From positions 14,201,001 to 14,265,000 of the forward strand of contig NW_024466512.1 in assembly GCF_017591425.1 (NCBI RefSeq): DNA of 64,000 nucleotides, given 5' to 3'. A program made the position numbers and the translations under genes. Numbering within the stretch: the first letter of the stretch is position 1; each line of letters begins with the position of its first letter. Below the pieces are notes generated by a model. That model was given only the letters and a program-made list of their open reading frames with translations. It searched no databases and was not told the origin of the DNA. The stretch comes from Ochotona curzoniae. Lineage: Eukaryota; Chordata; Mammalia; Lagomorpha; Ochotonidae. Below are positions 24,269 to 36,140 of the stretch, in pieces.

Positions 24269-24690
24269 CTTTTTTTTTTAATTATGATACAATTCTATAG
24301 GCTCTGGGATTTCCCTTACTCCCTCCACAAATCTCCTCTCCCCACTGATTTCCCCTTTATTATTACAATAGGATAGTTCTTGATACAGTCATAACTCCAT
24401 CATTCTGCTGTTTAAGTGTTCCTTGACATTGTGGGTATGGGCAATGGCAGAGTCCAGTACGCTATTGTCAAGATACACGTAACAGCTTCATTGGGAGCCA
24501 GTTTTGATTTGGAAGTAGAGATGCATACTGCATTGTATCTTCGTATCTAGATATGACAGTCTCTATTACACAGTTACTGCATATTCCCTTACATGAAAAG
24601 CCATAAAACAAAATCAACAAGATGAAAAATTTTAAAAATTATAATGCTATGAAGCTAAATAGCATGCTACTGAATGACCAATGTGTCACA
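24269..24690 (-). mobile_element. Lagomorph-type L1 3' end
   Basis: A T11 run at about 24269-24279 (poly-A tail in reverse) is followed by an L1 3'UTR. Its reverse complement shares 'cagcagaatgatggagttat', 'gtaataataaaggggaaatc' and 'aatcccagagcctatagaat' with near matches at 40860-41065 and 49900-50045. The three copies support one another. Sequence up to about 24690 ('cataaaacaaaatcaacaag' and beyond) is probably more 3'UTR. 5' truncated, as is typical of L1. Confidence 0.7.
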
Positions 24691-25499
24691 TAACAAATAC
24701 TCTTAAGATGTCTCCTTCTTGTGTCCTCAGGAATGAAATGTGCATGTGGTCTGCTTAGTATGCCTTTCCTTCAACATTGTGCTTTTGGAGATGTGCCCCT
24801 GTAGATAGATTTATTTAATCTAACTGCTATATTCTATTCCAGTGTTAGACAAACCTATTATTGGTCTCTTTCCTTACTAACAAGCAAAGGGCTTTTCTTT
24901 TTCCATTACTCTCCTGATGTACAAATTGGAACTCATGGCAGACACCTGCTCTCTTGGGAATGACAAACAAGGTATCCCTCAGTCCCTGGTGTGTGGCTCA
25001 TATTTTGTCATAGTTGGGACAGATGAGAAGCTGGAAGGTGGCTTTTGGCAGTGTCTCTGGCATCATTAGAAAGATTTGCTAGGGCCAATGATAGGCAACG
25101 GTGGTTTCTAGCCTTGGTAGCTGTAACAGCAGCAGCTGTGTTTCAGCATATGGGCCTTTGGTCTGTGCTTGGGCAGCTGGGTTCCAATATGAGGAGGCTT
25201 AGCAGCACAACACACTGGTCTCTAGGAAGATTTTTCCTTTGAGAACTTGAAACCAGGAAAAGTTTCCTGAAAGACTCTTTTATCCCCTTCTAACTCTCCA
25301 TGCATGGCAACTTCCTTATCACAATTCCTGCATGAAATAATTTCTGTTCAATAAATTCAGAGTGATTTCTCTATTCCAGATTGGATCCTAAATGGTAAAG
25401 TCCCTGATATATTCTTGGATATTACAAATTTGATTTCTTTGTATTTTTTCTAGTCCCTGGTTGTAGGTTCTTTGTGGGCAGGGATGTTATCCATCATAA
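24691..25499. other. Unique sequence, no gene seen
   Basis: Nothing recognised. The 65-codon open frame at 25045-25242 has an Ala/Val-rich middle but no supporting evidence of being real. Confidence 0.4.
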
Positions 25500-25800
25500 T
25501 CCATTTCTTGCTGCAATATTTATGGTTGAGTAATTTATCAAAAATAGAGATTTATTTCTCTTAGTTCTAGAGACTTGTGAATCCAGTCAGATTTCCAGTG
25601 TCTTAAAAATACCTTCTTGGTGAATTTTAACATGACAGGAAATCACTCACAGCCTTACTTCATTTTTTAATAAGTATTAACCTATTTATGAAAGTGAACT
25701 CTTCATGTCCTATATAGGATGTGCTGTAAGACCCACACTGTTGCATTGGAGGTTGCATTTCCAATACATACTTTCCAGGGTTGAATTCAAATGATGGTAC
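25500..25800 (-). mobile_element. MaLR LTR relic (MST/THE1-like)
   Basis: In reverse: 'cttgctgcaatatttatggt', 'gagtaatttatcaaaaatag', 'agatttatttctcttagttc', 'attaacctatttatgaaagt', 'acactgttgcattggaggtt' and 'ccagggttgaattcaaatga'. The ACTGTTGCATTGGGGATT...ACATTCAAA block is typical of MST-like LTRs. Same orientation as the relics at 6121 and 60452. Confidence 0.6.
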
Positions 25801-25879
25801 TATCTTCCTATAATGGCAAAAGCATGAGGTATTGTGATGACTTGCTGTCATGAGCTCTTAGCATGTTAATGTATGGTCA

Positions 25880-26060
25880 TTGTAGCTTCTGAAACAACAG
25901 TGAAAGCAATAGCTATAATCACTTAATGTTTGCTATAGAACAGGCATTGTTCTAAATCGCATATCAAATAATTTAATATTTTTAATGTCTTTACTTAACT
26001 ATGTTATTTCTAAAATAATTTAACAAGGTCAAATAGATAGTAAGTGGCTCCTTTTAAAAA
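25880..26060 (-). repeat. MIR SINE relic
   Basis: 'atgtttgctatagaacaggc', 'attgttctaaatcgcatatc', 'aaataatttaatatttttaa' and 'caaggtcaaatagatagtaa' with 'gtggctcc' follow reverse MIR. It abuts the C-SINE that follows. Confidence 0.55.
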
Positions 26061-26071
26061 TGTTTAAAATT

Positions 26072-26382
26072 TGGTTTATTTACTTAAGAGAGAAGCACAG
26101 AGAGAGGGAAAGAGAGGGAGGGAGGAGGAAGGAAGAAAGGGAAGAGAAAGAACGGGCTCTCGTCCCACTGGCTCACTCCCCAGACGCTCAGGGATTGGAA
26201 ATTCAATCCAGGCCTCCCATGTCAGTAGCAAGGACTCAAGTACTTGAGCCATCACTTGATGTCTTCCTGGATGGCACTGGCAGAAAACTGGAGCCAGGAG
26301 TGGGGCTTGAACACTAGTACTGGGATACAGTATGTGAACATCTCAACAGCTATCCTAACCATTGCACCAAATGCCTGTACCT
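26072..26382 (-). mobile_element. Old C-SINE with expanded purine tract
   Basis: 'ggtttatttacttaagagag' is followed by about 60 bp of nearly pure GA, then 'cccactggctcactccccag', 'agaaaactggagccaggagt', 'ggggcttgaacactagtact' and a degraded head 'accaaatgcctgtacc'. CTTTTAAA occurs on both sides (about 26051 and 26393), a possible short target duplication. Confidence 0.75.
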
Positions 26383-26433
26383 TGGTTGGGTCTTTTAAAG
26401 GCATTATCAATGCACTTCATTCAGATCAAGGGA

Positions 26434-26457
26434 GTGTGTGTGTGTGTGTGTGTGTGT
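26434..26457 (+). repeat. (GT)12 microsatellite
   Basis: Pure dinucleotide run of about 24 bp. Confidence 0.95.
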
Positions 26458-29400
26458 AAATGGTTGAGTCATTTATGTTGAACCACCTTCCCTTGGAATA
26501 CAAACTGCGAGGAAATTGGACAGTCATAGGAGTTACACAGATAAACAAACTCGATGGCCACTTGGAACTACAGTTTGTTATGCTCCTCTATGTTTTGGAG
26601 ATTCACATCTTATCAGTGATAATTTTGGGGTCTGTACTAGTGAAGCCTAATTGACTCTTAAATGAATTTGCCTAGAGTACACTTTGTCTTTTCCTCTAGT
26701 ATTTGGAGGGACTGATTTATCATTCCCCAGCTGGGAAACCCTGGGGCAGATGGTCCATTCTAGTCTGTCCTTCTAACATTTCAGGGAAAGAACCTGGAGT
26801 TGGCTCTTCCAAGGCACTCAGCTGAAGTCAACTGGGCAGCAATTTAGTTGGGCTGCCCTTTTCTCTGGATAAGGACACATGACCTTCTCTTTAATCGAAG
26901 CCATGTCTACCATTCACAGATAACTAAATCCATTTTCCTTTTGGACCAAATGGCTCTAAGGTACTGTTCAGAACTTTCTCTGTCAAATGGAGATATGGGG
27001 CAGATCCCAGCAGGGCACCCCATCCTTGTCAGTACCCTGCCAAGCACATGTGATTCCCAGACTGTTCTGGATGATGCCAGATGAGATGCAGCAGTTGTTT
27101 CTTAGCAGGCTCTTTAGCTGGTGGAGAATAGGCACGGAAAGGGTAAACTCCGCTCAGGGGCCTTCATCAAGCAGGAGGGAATGGATGGTGGAAATGAGCC
27201 ACACCCATGCATTATTTATCTCTGTTATCACTGGGCACAAAGGGCTGCACTGCATTGACTTCTCACTTTTCAATGAGCTGGGAAGAGGGCCAAGGTTGTT
27301 TTTCAGATTCCCTGGAGAAAATGTGAGTGAGACTTTGGCATTTGTATTTTATGAACTTTGAGAGTTTTTCTTGTATTTCTAATGGATAAGGCAGAAGAAA
27401 GTGGGTCTCTATCTAATTTTAAACTATTGCCCAGGATTCCTGGAAGATCCTTGATTATACACTATCTCTTTCTTCCAATATAAACGCTTAACAAACCTCT
27501 GAAAGAAAAACCAGAGGAACTGGAGGACAAGAGCTAGAAAATCACCTTCAGGAGGTCCCGGGTAAGAGACCCAGTGAGTACGGGTGGTAGCAGTAATCTT
27601 TCTCAGGGAAAATTTGCTTTCAGAGTGATGACAGTTCTCTTACTTCCAGGTATAAAAAATATGACTGCAGGATATCAGAGAGGTCTTCAGTTACCTTTGA
27701 CTCTATTTTGAATCAATAAAATTTACATTCTGAATACACACTGAAAGCTTTTAGCATATTCACATTGTATTCTAATAGCCAGACTAAGAAAGAAAAAGCA
27801 CCTGACTAACGTTGATTTTTTTTTCCCCCCACTATACTTAGAGGGATGAGAATTTAGACAAGGCTATACTTTATAAAGTTGCTGTTGCACCATTTAGGCA
27901 CAGGAAGGGGTGTGGTTCCTGTGTTAGTTCCTGTTGAACAGGACCCAGTCATCTCCAAGAGTGCCCTGTGTGTCAAACTCATGATCCAATTGATGGGGCC
28001 AGATTAATGGACTGAGCATGTGACAATACACATGGTAGAAAGCCAGCAATACATGCAAGGAAAAAAAAAACAGGCAAGAGAAGGGGACGGATTGGAAGGA
28101 GGGCTGCCTGCAATGAACAGTAGGACAGACAAAAGTGACAAGACTAGTTCTTTAAAAAGCTCTGTGGTATTTTTAATACCATGCCAGTCTCAGTCTGTCC
28201 CATTTTCTCGATAGACTCAAAAGAATTCTTGGTGTTAACACTTTGCTTTTTTCCACTCCTTGCTACCTGCTCTCAGCAAGAGCTGCCAACATGTTAGCGA
28301 GAGTGCACCGATCCTTCCAGCCCTGGGTTAAAAGCTGTCCAGGTAAACTCAAGAGAGGAGCAGGGTCATTCTGAAGGCTCATGGTCCAGTATCTCAGGAA
28401 AGGATGCCTTTTTCCACCCTTGTCCTCATTGAACTCCACCTGATACCCTGGGAATCAAGGGAAATCAAAGAGAGATAAGCTGAGTAGTGGAAAAGGGGAT
28501 TCTAAGAAAAGAGCAGAAATGTGACCACGTCTTCCTGCCTGGCCAAAGGCATCACTGAAATTTTCAGGCAAGAAAGCAGTTCATGCAGCTAAGTGATGCA
28601 GCTGGCCTTTGGCACTGTGCTTAAGGCGGTTCTGTTCTCCCTAAATAACACATGTCTGAGTCTGGTACTTGGAAGCTGAGCATGTGGGCCAGCTTACCAG
28701 TGGAGAACCCCAGAACATGCTGAGGGTATGGGGCTTATGGTGTGAAGAACACTCACAGTCCTGGTCCTCAGGCAAGGGAGAGTTTGACAAGGAGGCAAAC
28801 ATGCATGACATCATGGTGGTACATGATCACCAAACATGAAACGTGTAGTAGGCGACGGGCAAGGTGGCCACAGAAAGGTACTGACAGATTACTTGACCAA
28901 GAAATAGGCTTGTGCATTCAGGGAAATGTCTATACTTCCTCACCTTTTCCCTCCAGCTTTTGGTTATTTTTGATCAATACCTACCACCAGAATTTTCCTT
29001 CTTGGGTCGATTTTCAAAAGAGGCTCTGCCAGGAAAGGAGAGGCACTGTTTGCTATTCTCCATTGAAAATGATTTTGTGACCCTCTGGGACAAAGAACCC
29101 CTAAATGCCAGACTGCAGTTGCACAGAAATCCTGCAACCATTTCCAAAAACTCTGTTGGCTTTCGCTGGAGACACTTAACAGCTCTGGAGACAGGTGTAA
29201 CCAACATTACAGACAGCCTGGAACAGCATCTTTGTCTAGCCTGCAGAAAAATACATGTGGTATTGAATTTGCCATCTGTGTGGTAAGGGTCAAACCAGGT
29301 AGAAGGACTGTGCCACAAATCCTGGAGAGAGATTCTGCTATGAGAGACATCTAAACCAAGGAAAATTCTGGTCACATCACCTCCTTTGAATCAAAACCTT

Positions 29401-30263
29401 TTATAAAGACAGCATGGTATACTGGGAAGGGAGATGATATGACCAAACAAAAACAGAAACAAAAAACACACCTGTCTGTGGCTTTCCCACAGTCTTTCAG
29501 AAGCCAGGGCTCCTTTGCTTTTGGGCTACCTTCACGCTCAAAGTGAGATCTCTGAAATTGCCATGGAGGGAGAAAAAAAGGAGGTTTGAGAGTAGGTGGC
29601 TTACATGGGCTGAGCTTCTAGCTGGTGCATGGGACTCCTGCCATACTTCCTTTTGGTTAGACTCAGTCTCGTGGTTTCAACCTGTCTTAAGGACCCTGGG
29701 ATTTAAGCTGAGCTGGGCAAGCAGGAGGACAAGCAATGGCATCTGCAAAGACACTGTGAAGTGTCATTGGCATGGAATGTTCCCACTCAGGAGTTTTCCA
29801 GGGACCAGGCACATGCTGGGGAGGTAAGATTCGTACCATGCCTTAGAGGGTTCGCTTAGCTAGAATTAAACTGATTTGGGTCTATATCAAAGTTCCACAT
29901 TTGCTTATAGACTTACAGACAAGGAAGTTTTCTTGTCTATAAAATGGAGTTGGAAACAGTGCCAAGTCGATAGGGCCTTTGTAAAGATTTGAATGTCTGT
30001 ATCAAAGGGTGTCTTGGGGAGAAAACGACTGTCCTGTGATTTCCATGTAGTAGTGTGGCCCCAGGCACAGCCTGTTGTCCTTCCCACATTGGCAACGTGC
30101 TGCCTTTCCCCAGAAACAAAAGGCGCTTTGGTTGAGTTGGACTGCCTTTTGAAACACTGCATTCGGAAACTTACATTTGGAAAATACTGAGAATCTGCAT
30201 TTTCCTGTTATTAAATATAGAAATGAAATCTAAGTGGAGCAGATAACCAGTAACTAGAGCAAA
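26458..30263. other. Longest repeat-free block, no gene seen
   Basis: About 3.8 kb in which I recognise no transposon family, and which by eye is less AT-rich than the flanks. Frames of up to 133 codons occur on both strands (26987-27361, 28912-29286 plus, 28974-29375 minus). They overlap each other and lack domains, so I do not call them genes. Could hold regulatory or conserved non-coding sequence, which cannot be judged from one genome. Confidence 0.4.
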
Positions 30264-30610
30264 GGGTGGCATTGTGCACAGTGGGTTAAAGGGCCATTCA
30301 TGATGGTAACGTGTATTTTAGTGTATTGCTTTGAGTCTCAGCTCTTGTGTCTGACCCAGCTTTTGGCTAATGAAACTGGAATGGCAGCAGAAAATGTCCC
30401 AAGTACTTGAACTTGTGCTGTCCACATAGGAAACCATAAGGAATCCTCAGCTCCTGGCACTGACCCGATCTAATCGACACCCTGACTATTGTTACCATTT
30501 GGGATATGAACCAGTGCATGGGGAACCTCTTTCCCTCGTCTTCCTTCTAACCTCTGTGTTATTTTTTTTTGAATGAATGAATGAATGCATGAAAATAAAT
30601 AAGTAAACAA
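30264..30610 (+). mobile_element. Old C-SINE, full length
   Basis: 'gggtggcattgtgcacagtg', 'ggttaaagggccattcatga', 'cttttggctaatgaaactgg', 'cccaagtacttgaacttgtg', 'caggaatcctcagctcctgg'-like body text and a (GAAT)n-bearing tail 'gaatgaatgaatgaatgcat' at about 30571-30590. Order is complete but diverged. Confidence 0.75.
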
Positions 30611-32564
30611 GGCAATCTTTCACAAATACAGAGCGTCAGATAACTTTGTGCTAGCAAAAGATACTGTGGCTCTCTGGAGACTTCATTATGGCAGATGGAG
30701 TTGTGCCTACCTCCTCCTTCCCCAGGGAGAAGAGAAGCCAGCAGTGTCTAAGCTCTGTGTTAGGTTCCTTGCTTACCTCCACCTTCAGAATAGAATCAGC
30801 TAGAGGTGTGCTGCCTGCAGGCTGGGCAGTCCGCGGCTAGCACTTCCTTGCCAGTAGAGTTGCAGTGCAGCTTCTTTAGCTAAAAGGGCATTTGCTGCTC
30901 CAGGTCATGAATAATCATTCCTTTCTTCATGTTGTGGAGGATTCAGATTTGTCAAGTTTTCAATATACAAGGTTCTGTGTTCAGGGACTTGATGTTCTTA
31001 GTTCAAATTCAATACCACAGGGAATATTTATACTATGAGAATGGGAAAACTCTGAAATTTAAGGGTTTTTGCCTGTGTATTAAATATTAGTATACCACTA
31101 CAGATTTGCAAAATGCATTGAGTGCATAGCCTAGTTCCATCCGTTGAATTTCAGATTTTTTTTTTATCAGAGCAAGATTGATATATGGTGATTGGGACTA
31201 GAAAGTTAAATTTCTATTTGCATATTAGAAATAATATTATTTTTATTGCAAAATAACATGTTAATTGTATAAAAAGACAGACTCATCCATAAATCCACTT
31301 GCCTAAGATAGGGATGTGGTATCATTTCTGTATAAACAGCAATATGAGAAACATTGTATCACACTCCCATTTTCCCAGTTTATAATATATGCAAGATTAT
31401 CTTTATGTGATAAAATATTCTGCAGCACCATTTTTAATGCGTGTTTCACATCGTCAGGGCATGAATTAATTCAAGCCATTATGCTTAGTATCATCCGTGT
31501 CATTGGACAGAGAGGTGTGGCAGAGGACTTCCATGAGCTTCTGCCTTCTGCATGTGGCAGGTCAGAGCACTGAGCACATGGTTCCATTTCTGTGCATCTA
31601 GACAGGCTGTGTTCTGGTAGCTTGGACTGATGAGCTCAGGGTTTCTCAATGCTGCTCTCAACCCTCTGTGCTGAGCGTGACAGAACAAATGAGAGAAAAT
31701 TCCCAGGTCATGATTACCTGGAAGCACTGCCTCTCATTCAGAAATGAGAGTTGCATGGAAAAAATCGGACATAAGCAACATTGAATAACCCTAATCACAC
31801 ATACACTCCTATCTCATCAGTGTCTCCTTGCCTTTCTGATTCTCAAACATCAATTAAAATAATTATTCCTAAGTCATCATTTCAATCTACTTTCACACAA
31901 AGCAGCATTAAACATTTGCGGATTCAGCTCAGAGCTATTATCTCTGAGGTGATATTAATTATGATGCCATTTGGGTAAAACTCAGAAAAAACTAATTTTA
32001 AAAATGTCAAAATTATCCTATTTCCCCAAACTCCCTACCCCTTCTCTTGCTCTTTTTTTAAAGATGATTTGATTTTTTCACATTATATAATTTGCTTATC
32101 TATTTATTTATTGCCTCTCTTTGTGCTAGACAGTAAAGGGTCTTCGTTTGTCCTTTTTACAATCTGATCTCATTCCTAGACAAGTGCTGGCACCTTGTAC
32201 CTCCTCAGTAAGTATGCCTTTGCTTGCATCCTATGACCCTGCAGCTGTAAGCCTTGCATCGTTTGTACATTTTCCATCTACATCCTTGAGAACAGATGTG
32301 AGTTGGTCATCAGCACTAGCAAAGAAACAAACAGTCAGGGGTGTGGGGCTCTCCACTGTCTCTACTCTGTCCTGAGTTAGCCAGCATTACTGCTATGAGA
32401 ATTGGAGGTAGAGGCAGAAGGAAGTTGTATCCATCCCTACAAAGAAGTCCAGCTTAGACAACTCTATTCCCCATTTGTTCCCAGCCTCAGAAGTTCCCTG
32501 TATGTCCTTGCCCTCTACCCTATGATGACATCATGTCACAGCTTTTATCCTTCCTGTGAATCAA
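30611..32564. other. Unique sequence, no gene seen
   Basis: Nothing certain. A T-rich stretch near 32040-32130 faintly resembles L2 ('atttattgcctctctttgtg'). Confidence 0.4.
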
Positions 32565-32765
32565 CATCAGCTACATGCCAGGAACTGACCTGGACACTTA
32601 GCAAACAGTAATTGTTTTAATGTCAATAACCCCCAAAGTATGCATTGTGATTCCCATTGAACAGATAAGAGGACTGAGGTCAAGAAGTGGTGAGTGGCTT
32701 GTTTAAGGCTATGCCAGCCAGGACGTGGGTAAATTAGACTCAGGGAGCCCAAGCCTGTATCATCT
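32565..32765 (-). repeat. MIR SINE relic, near complete
   Basis: Reverse MIR in order: 'ctacatgccaggaactgacc', 'gttttaatgtcaataacccc', 'tgattcccattgaacagata', 'agaggactgaggtcaagaag', 'ggcttgtttaaggctatgcc', 'agactcagggagcccaagcc'. One of the clearest MIR copies in the window. Confidence 0.7.
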
Positions 32766-34734
32766 TACCATAGGTTGGGTCTGATGCATACAGATTTCAT
32801 TTCCCACAATGTTCATATCCATAAAATAGTGAGAAAAGCAGCTTCTTTGAAGGATTGGTCCTAATAGAAGTGTTATACAAGTGAAGTGTGCAGAATTGTT
32901 TAACTCAAGGCCTGACAGCTGATAGCAAGGAGTTTCTTATCATCTTTCCCATTGGGTAAGTGGGAAAGTCAAAGCTCAGCTAATGAATCATTGTCAATGA
33001 CAGGTGAACTGGGGCCTGAGTGCACAACTCCATATTCATCTGTGCGGCTTTCTGGGCCAACAAGGGGAGCGGACACAGCCTCACTGTAAATGCACTTTCA
33101 GGTTCATGCTAAGGGCACCAAACAAGCACCGTACAACAATGGGAAAATAAAAATCCTCACTCTGATGTCTCGTGCTGAGTGAAGCAAGGGAAAATACCAA
33201 CTCATGTATTATGCTTGTCATTGTCCAGGCTGTCTGAGAAAGACTCACACACGCTTCGATTAGTCATCGTCTTGTATAGGATTAGAAACAGAAGCATGAA
33301 GAAGCTAAGTTAGTCACCACGTAAATCTGATTCTGAATACAACACTTTCAGTCTGAATGCTGAATTGCTGATAGGATTACTTCTGGGCTTCAAGGCTTTG
33401 CTTCTGCAGTGATGTTCCACTCGGTGAGGTTTGCCATCTCAGCATGGGAGACAATTGTAAGGATCATCACCCTAACCTGAGGGCAAGACTCAGAAGGCTA
33501 ACTGCGACGTGCTGTCACACATACCTGCTCATTCTGCTTAGCACACACACTCCTTGCCCATAGGAACTGAATCAATGTTTTTGGTTGTTTCATAAACAAT
33601 TTGAATGTATAGAGGGAACTTCAATTTCTCAAGGTTCACTCCATAGTAAATAAAAACTTATGGCTGGGTCCTATGTAACAATTGATTGCTTTGGGCAATT
33701 TGTTCTCAATGACAGCAGCTTCTTGTTTTCTAGAAGTTGTCTCTAACACTTCACCCATTCATTCACGGGCTCATAGATGAATGCAGCTCTGCTCTCAGTG
33801 AAAAGGCAGTGACTTGTAGTGTTTCTGCAGGACGCTTCCTTCATCTTTGTTCTGTATCTTAATCTAATAACCTTTACCTTCTTAGTCATGTTGGAGGCAG
33901 ACAGACAAGGTTAACTCATACCACTCATCACTAGCAGGATAGGAGGTGCTAAGAAGGGTACTTTGTTGCATTGTCCAAGTGGAATGTTAATGCAAATAGT
34001 TTTGACAGCTAGGAGCTGTTATTATGTGTCCAATTAGAAGTTACTTGCCAGAGTGAATGTATGTTCTAAGTGCTGAACTGACAGTCCTACTTAGGTTCAA
34101 GGTGGCTTTCATGGGCCTTAAAGAAAGTTCCCAGTTTTGGCAACCAGGGCTGTCTTATGAAATTTTTCCTTGTATTTTGAACTCACCACAGATGGAGAAG
34201 TGGGCACACAGCTGTACCCGTATTCCACGCACAGGGGCCACTGTTGGCAGGCAGTCCTGGTGTTATATAACAGCTCTGTTTTTCTCACCTTTGCTACCTC
34301 ACACAAGATGGAGAGACGTGAGGGTCATCCTTCCTCATCCCCCGCTTCACTCCTGGGTTGTGAATCCCAGTAATCCAGCCTCTGGAGGGGAACAGACAAT
34401 TTTTGTGCACTTTTTCTCTTATCAAATCAGGAGACATTAAAAAAATAGAAATTATGTTCCAGTTCTGGACTGTTAAGAGGAATTTGAGGTCCTATGAAAT
34501 TTTATGATCATTTCCTGATTATGTAGATTTTAAGCTGGGGAAAGGTCCGAAACAGAGTAAGTCTGGAATAACAAAGAATATTCTAGCAGAAAGACTAGTA
34601 ATTCTTTCCAAAAATTATTCTAATGTATTCCCTTTTACAGTGCTGATTGCAATACCACCCGTATAATGTTGGGCTATAATTAAGAAATAGAGTTTCAGAG
34701 CGTGATTATCACACATTCTACCTCAACCATGGGA
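32766..34734. other. Unique sequence, no gene seen
   Basis: 32930-33030 has weak reverse-MIR text ('tgggaaagtcaaagctcagc'). No gene recognised. The 127-codon frame at 34057-34440 overlaps two other frames and has no domain. Confidence 0.4.
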
Positions 34735-35040
34735 GATTTATTCCATGACTCTATTCTGCCCAGGAACACCAAATTCTGAGGGTGCTTGAGGCCCTTACAT
34801 AAAATGAAACTGAATACTATTTGCTTATCACCTATGCACACTCTCATGTATAATTTATATCATGTATGCTACAGTACCTAATACAACCTGAATATTATGT
34901 AAAGAGTTGCTGTGCTGTATTATTTAGGAAATATCCAGAAAAAGATGATTATATTCAATACTGATAACTTTTTCCCCCAATTATTTTGATTTGTAGTTTG
35001 CTGGGCTCACAGACATGGGACCCATAAACATGAAGAGCCA
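34735..35040 (+). mobile_element. Tigger-like DNA transposon relic
   Basis: 'aattctgagggtgcttgagg', 'cccttacataaaatgaaact', 'ctacagtacctaatacaacc', 'tgtgctgtattatttaggaa' and 3' 'atgggacccataaacatgaa' follow the same family as 12365-12665: AAATTCGTGGATGCTCAAGTCCCTTATATAAAATG, ACCTAATACAATGTAAATGC, TATACTGTATTGTTTAGGGAA, then TGGAACCCA. Read in the same orientation. Confidence 0.6.
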
Positions 35041-35380
35041 GCTTTTGTTAGATGAGGCTTCTTTCTTACTGCATACTTTCTCCAGGGAGACAGGCATTTC
35101 CCCTGCATTCCCTCCTTGTGGTCTCTAACTCACTGATTCCTCTCCAAGGTGTAGGTAGATGCCTATAGTATCAGGGACACCAGCATGCATATTGAGCACC
35201 TTGGCACAAACTTTCTCAGAAGCCTGTTGGAAAATCTTTGGTTCTGACCTTATTCCTCCTTCCATCTGCCCCTTAGATCATGGAGAGGCCCATCCCACAG
35301 CATTTCTCTCTCTCTGACTCCTGTGAAGTGAGAACCAACCAAGCAAGACCAAGCCAAAGCTGCTATGGCAAGAGAGGCAG

Positions 35381-35474
35381 CTATCGTGGCCTTGATCTTG
35401 ATAAACATTCAAAGGCAGGGAGGTTTTATATTTATGTTCTCAATCGGGCTAGGTTTTTCTAAAACATTGGTTTA
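35381..35474 (+). repeat. Direct duplication, copy 1
   Basis: This 94-bp segment recurs at 36047-36140, ungapped, at an offset of exactly 666 bp with about eight or nine mismatches. The flanks of the two copies do not match. I do not recognise it as a known repeat. Confidence 0.85.
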
Positions 35475-36046
35475 TAAGACAAATGCAATGAGGCTTCAAA
35501 AAATCTAAGTAGAAAATAAAATTAAGAAATGAAATTAAAAGAAAATTTACTATGAGCTTTTGAAGCCCTTCCTGGTTATTTTCATGTATCTGAACCAAAT
35601 TTTTCTATCAACTGTACTGGTAATAAGCCTGGTAATGTTAATCTCCATCTGGGGTGAAGACAACCCTAAACCTAGGGATGTTTAGCCAGGTGAAGGGCCA
35701 ACGTTCAAACACAACTGAGGAGCTATACAAAATGGACAGAAACATTCTAAATCTATTCCCTCTCTTCTTTATGCCAGAACTGTGTATACACAATTGCCTT
35801 TTCCAAATTGAAAAATCTTTGCGTTTACATAATAGCTTCCTTTTTTTCCTTGTGCTTCCAAGTGATTGTCTTAGAATGCTGTAGAGTGTCATTTTCTCTC
35901 TTTAAGGACACTAGCAGGGGATAGTGAATTGTTCCCTTTTAGTATGTAAAATATGTTTTATTTGGGACATTGGTTGGTGGACATCGAATGAAGAACATAT
36001 AGTAAGTTATAGGATGCTGTGAACACCAAGGAATCTGAGTGTAGTG

Positions 36047-36140
36047 CTATTGTGGCCTTGACCTTGGTAAACATTCAAACACAGGGAGGTTTTATATTTA
36101 TGTTCTCAATCAGGATAGGTTTTTCTAAAACATTGGTTTA
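36047..36140 (+). repeat. Direct duplication, copy 2
   Basis: Partner of 35381-35474. Shared blocks include 'aggttttatatttatgttct' and 'ttctaaaacattggttta'. It could be two copies of an unrecognised short element or a local duplication. Confidence 0.85.

Noticed and set aside
25045..25242. 65-codon Ala/Val-rich frame resembling a small membrane protein
   Set aside because: No conserved family recognised, no splice or polyadenylation context, and such frames are expected by chance.
28912..29375. Overlapping 124-codon plus and 133-codon minus frames
   Set aside because: Opposite-strand overlap without domains or signal features. Expected in 64 kb of mammalian DNA. Kept only as a reason to test the repeat-poor block.
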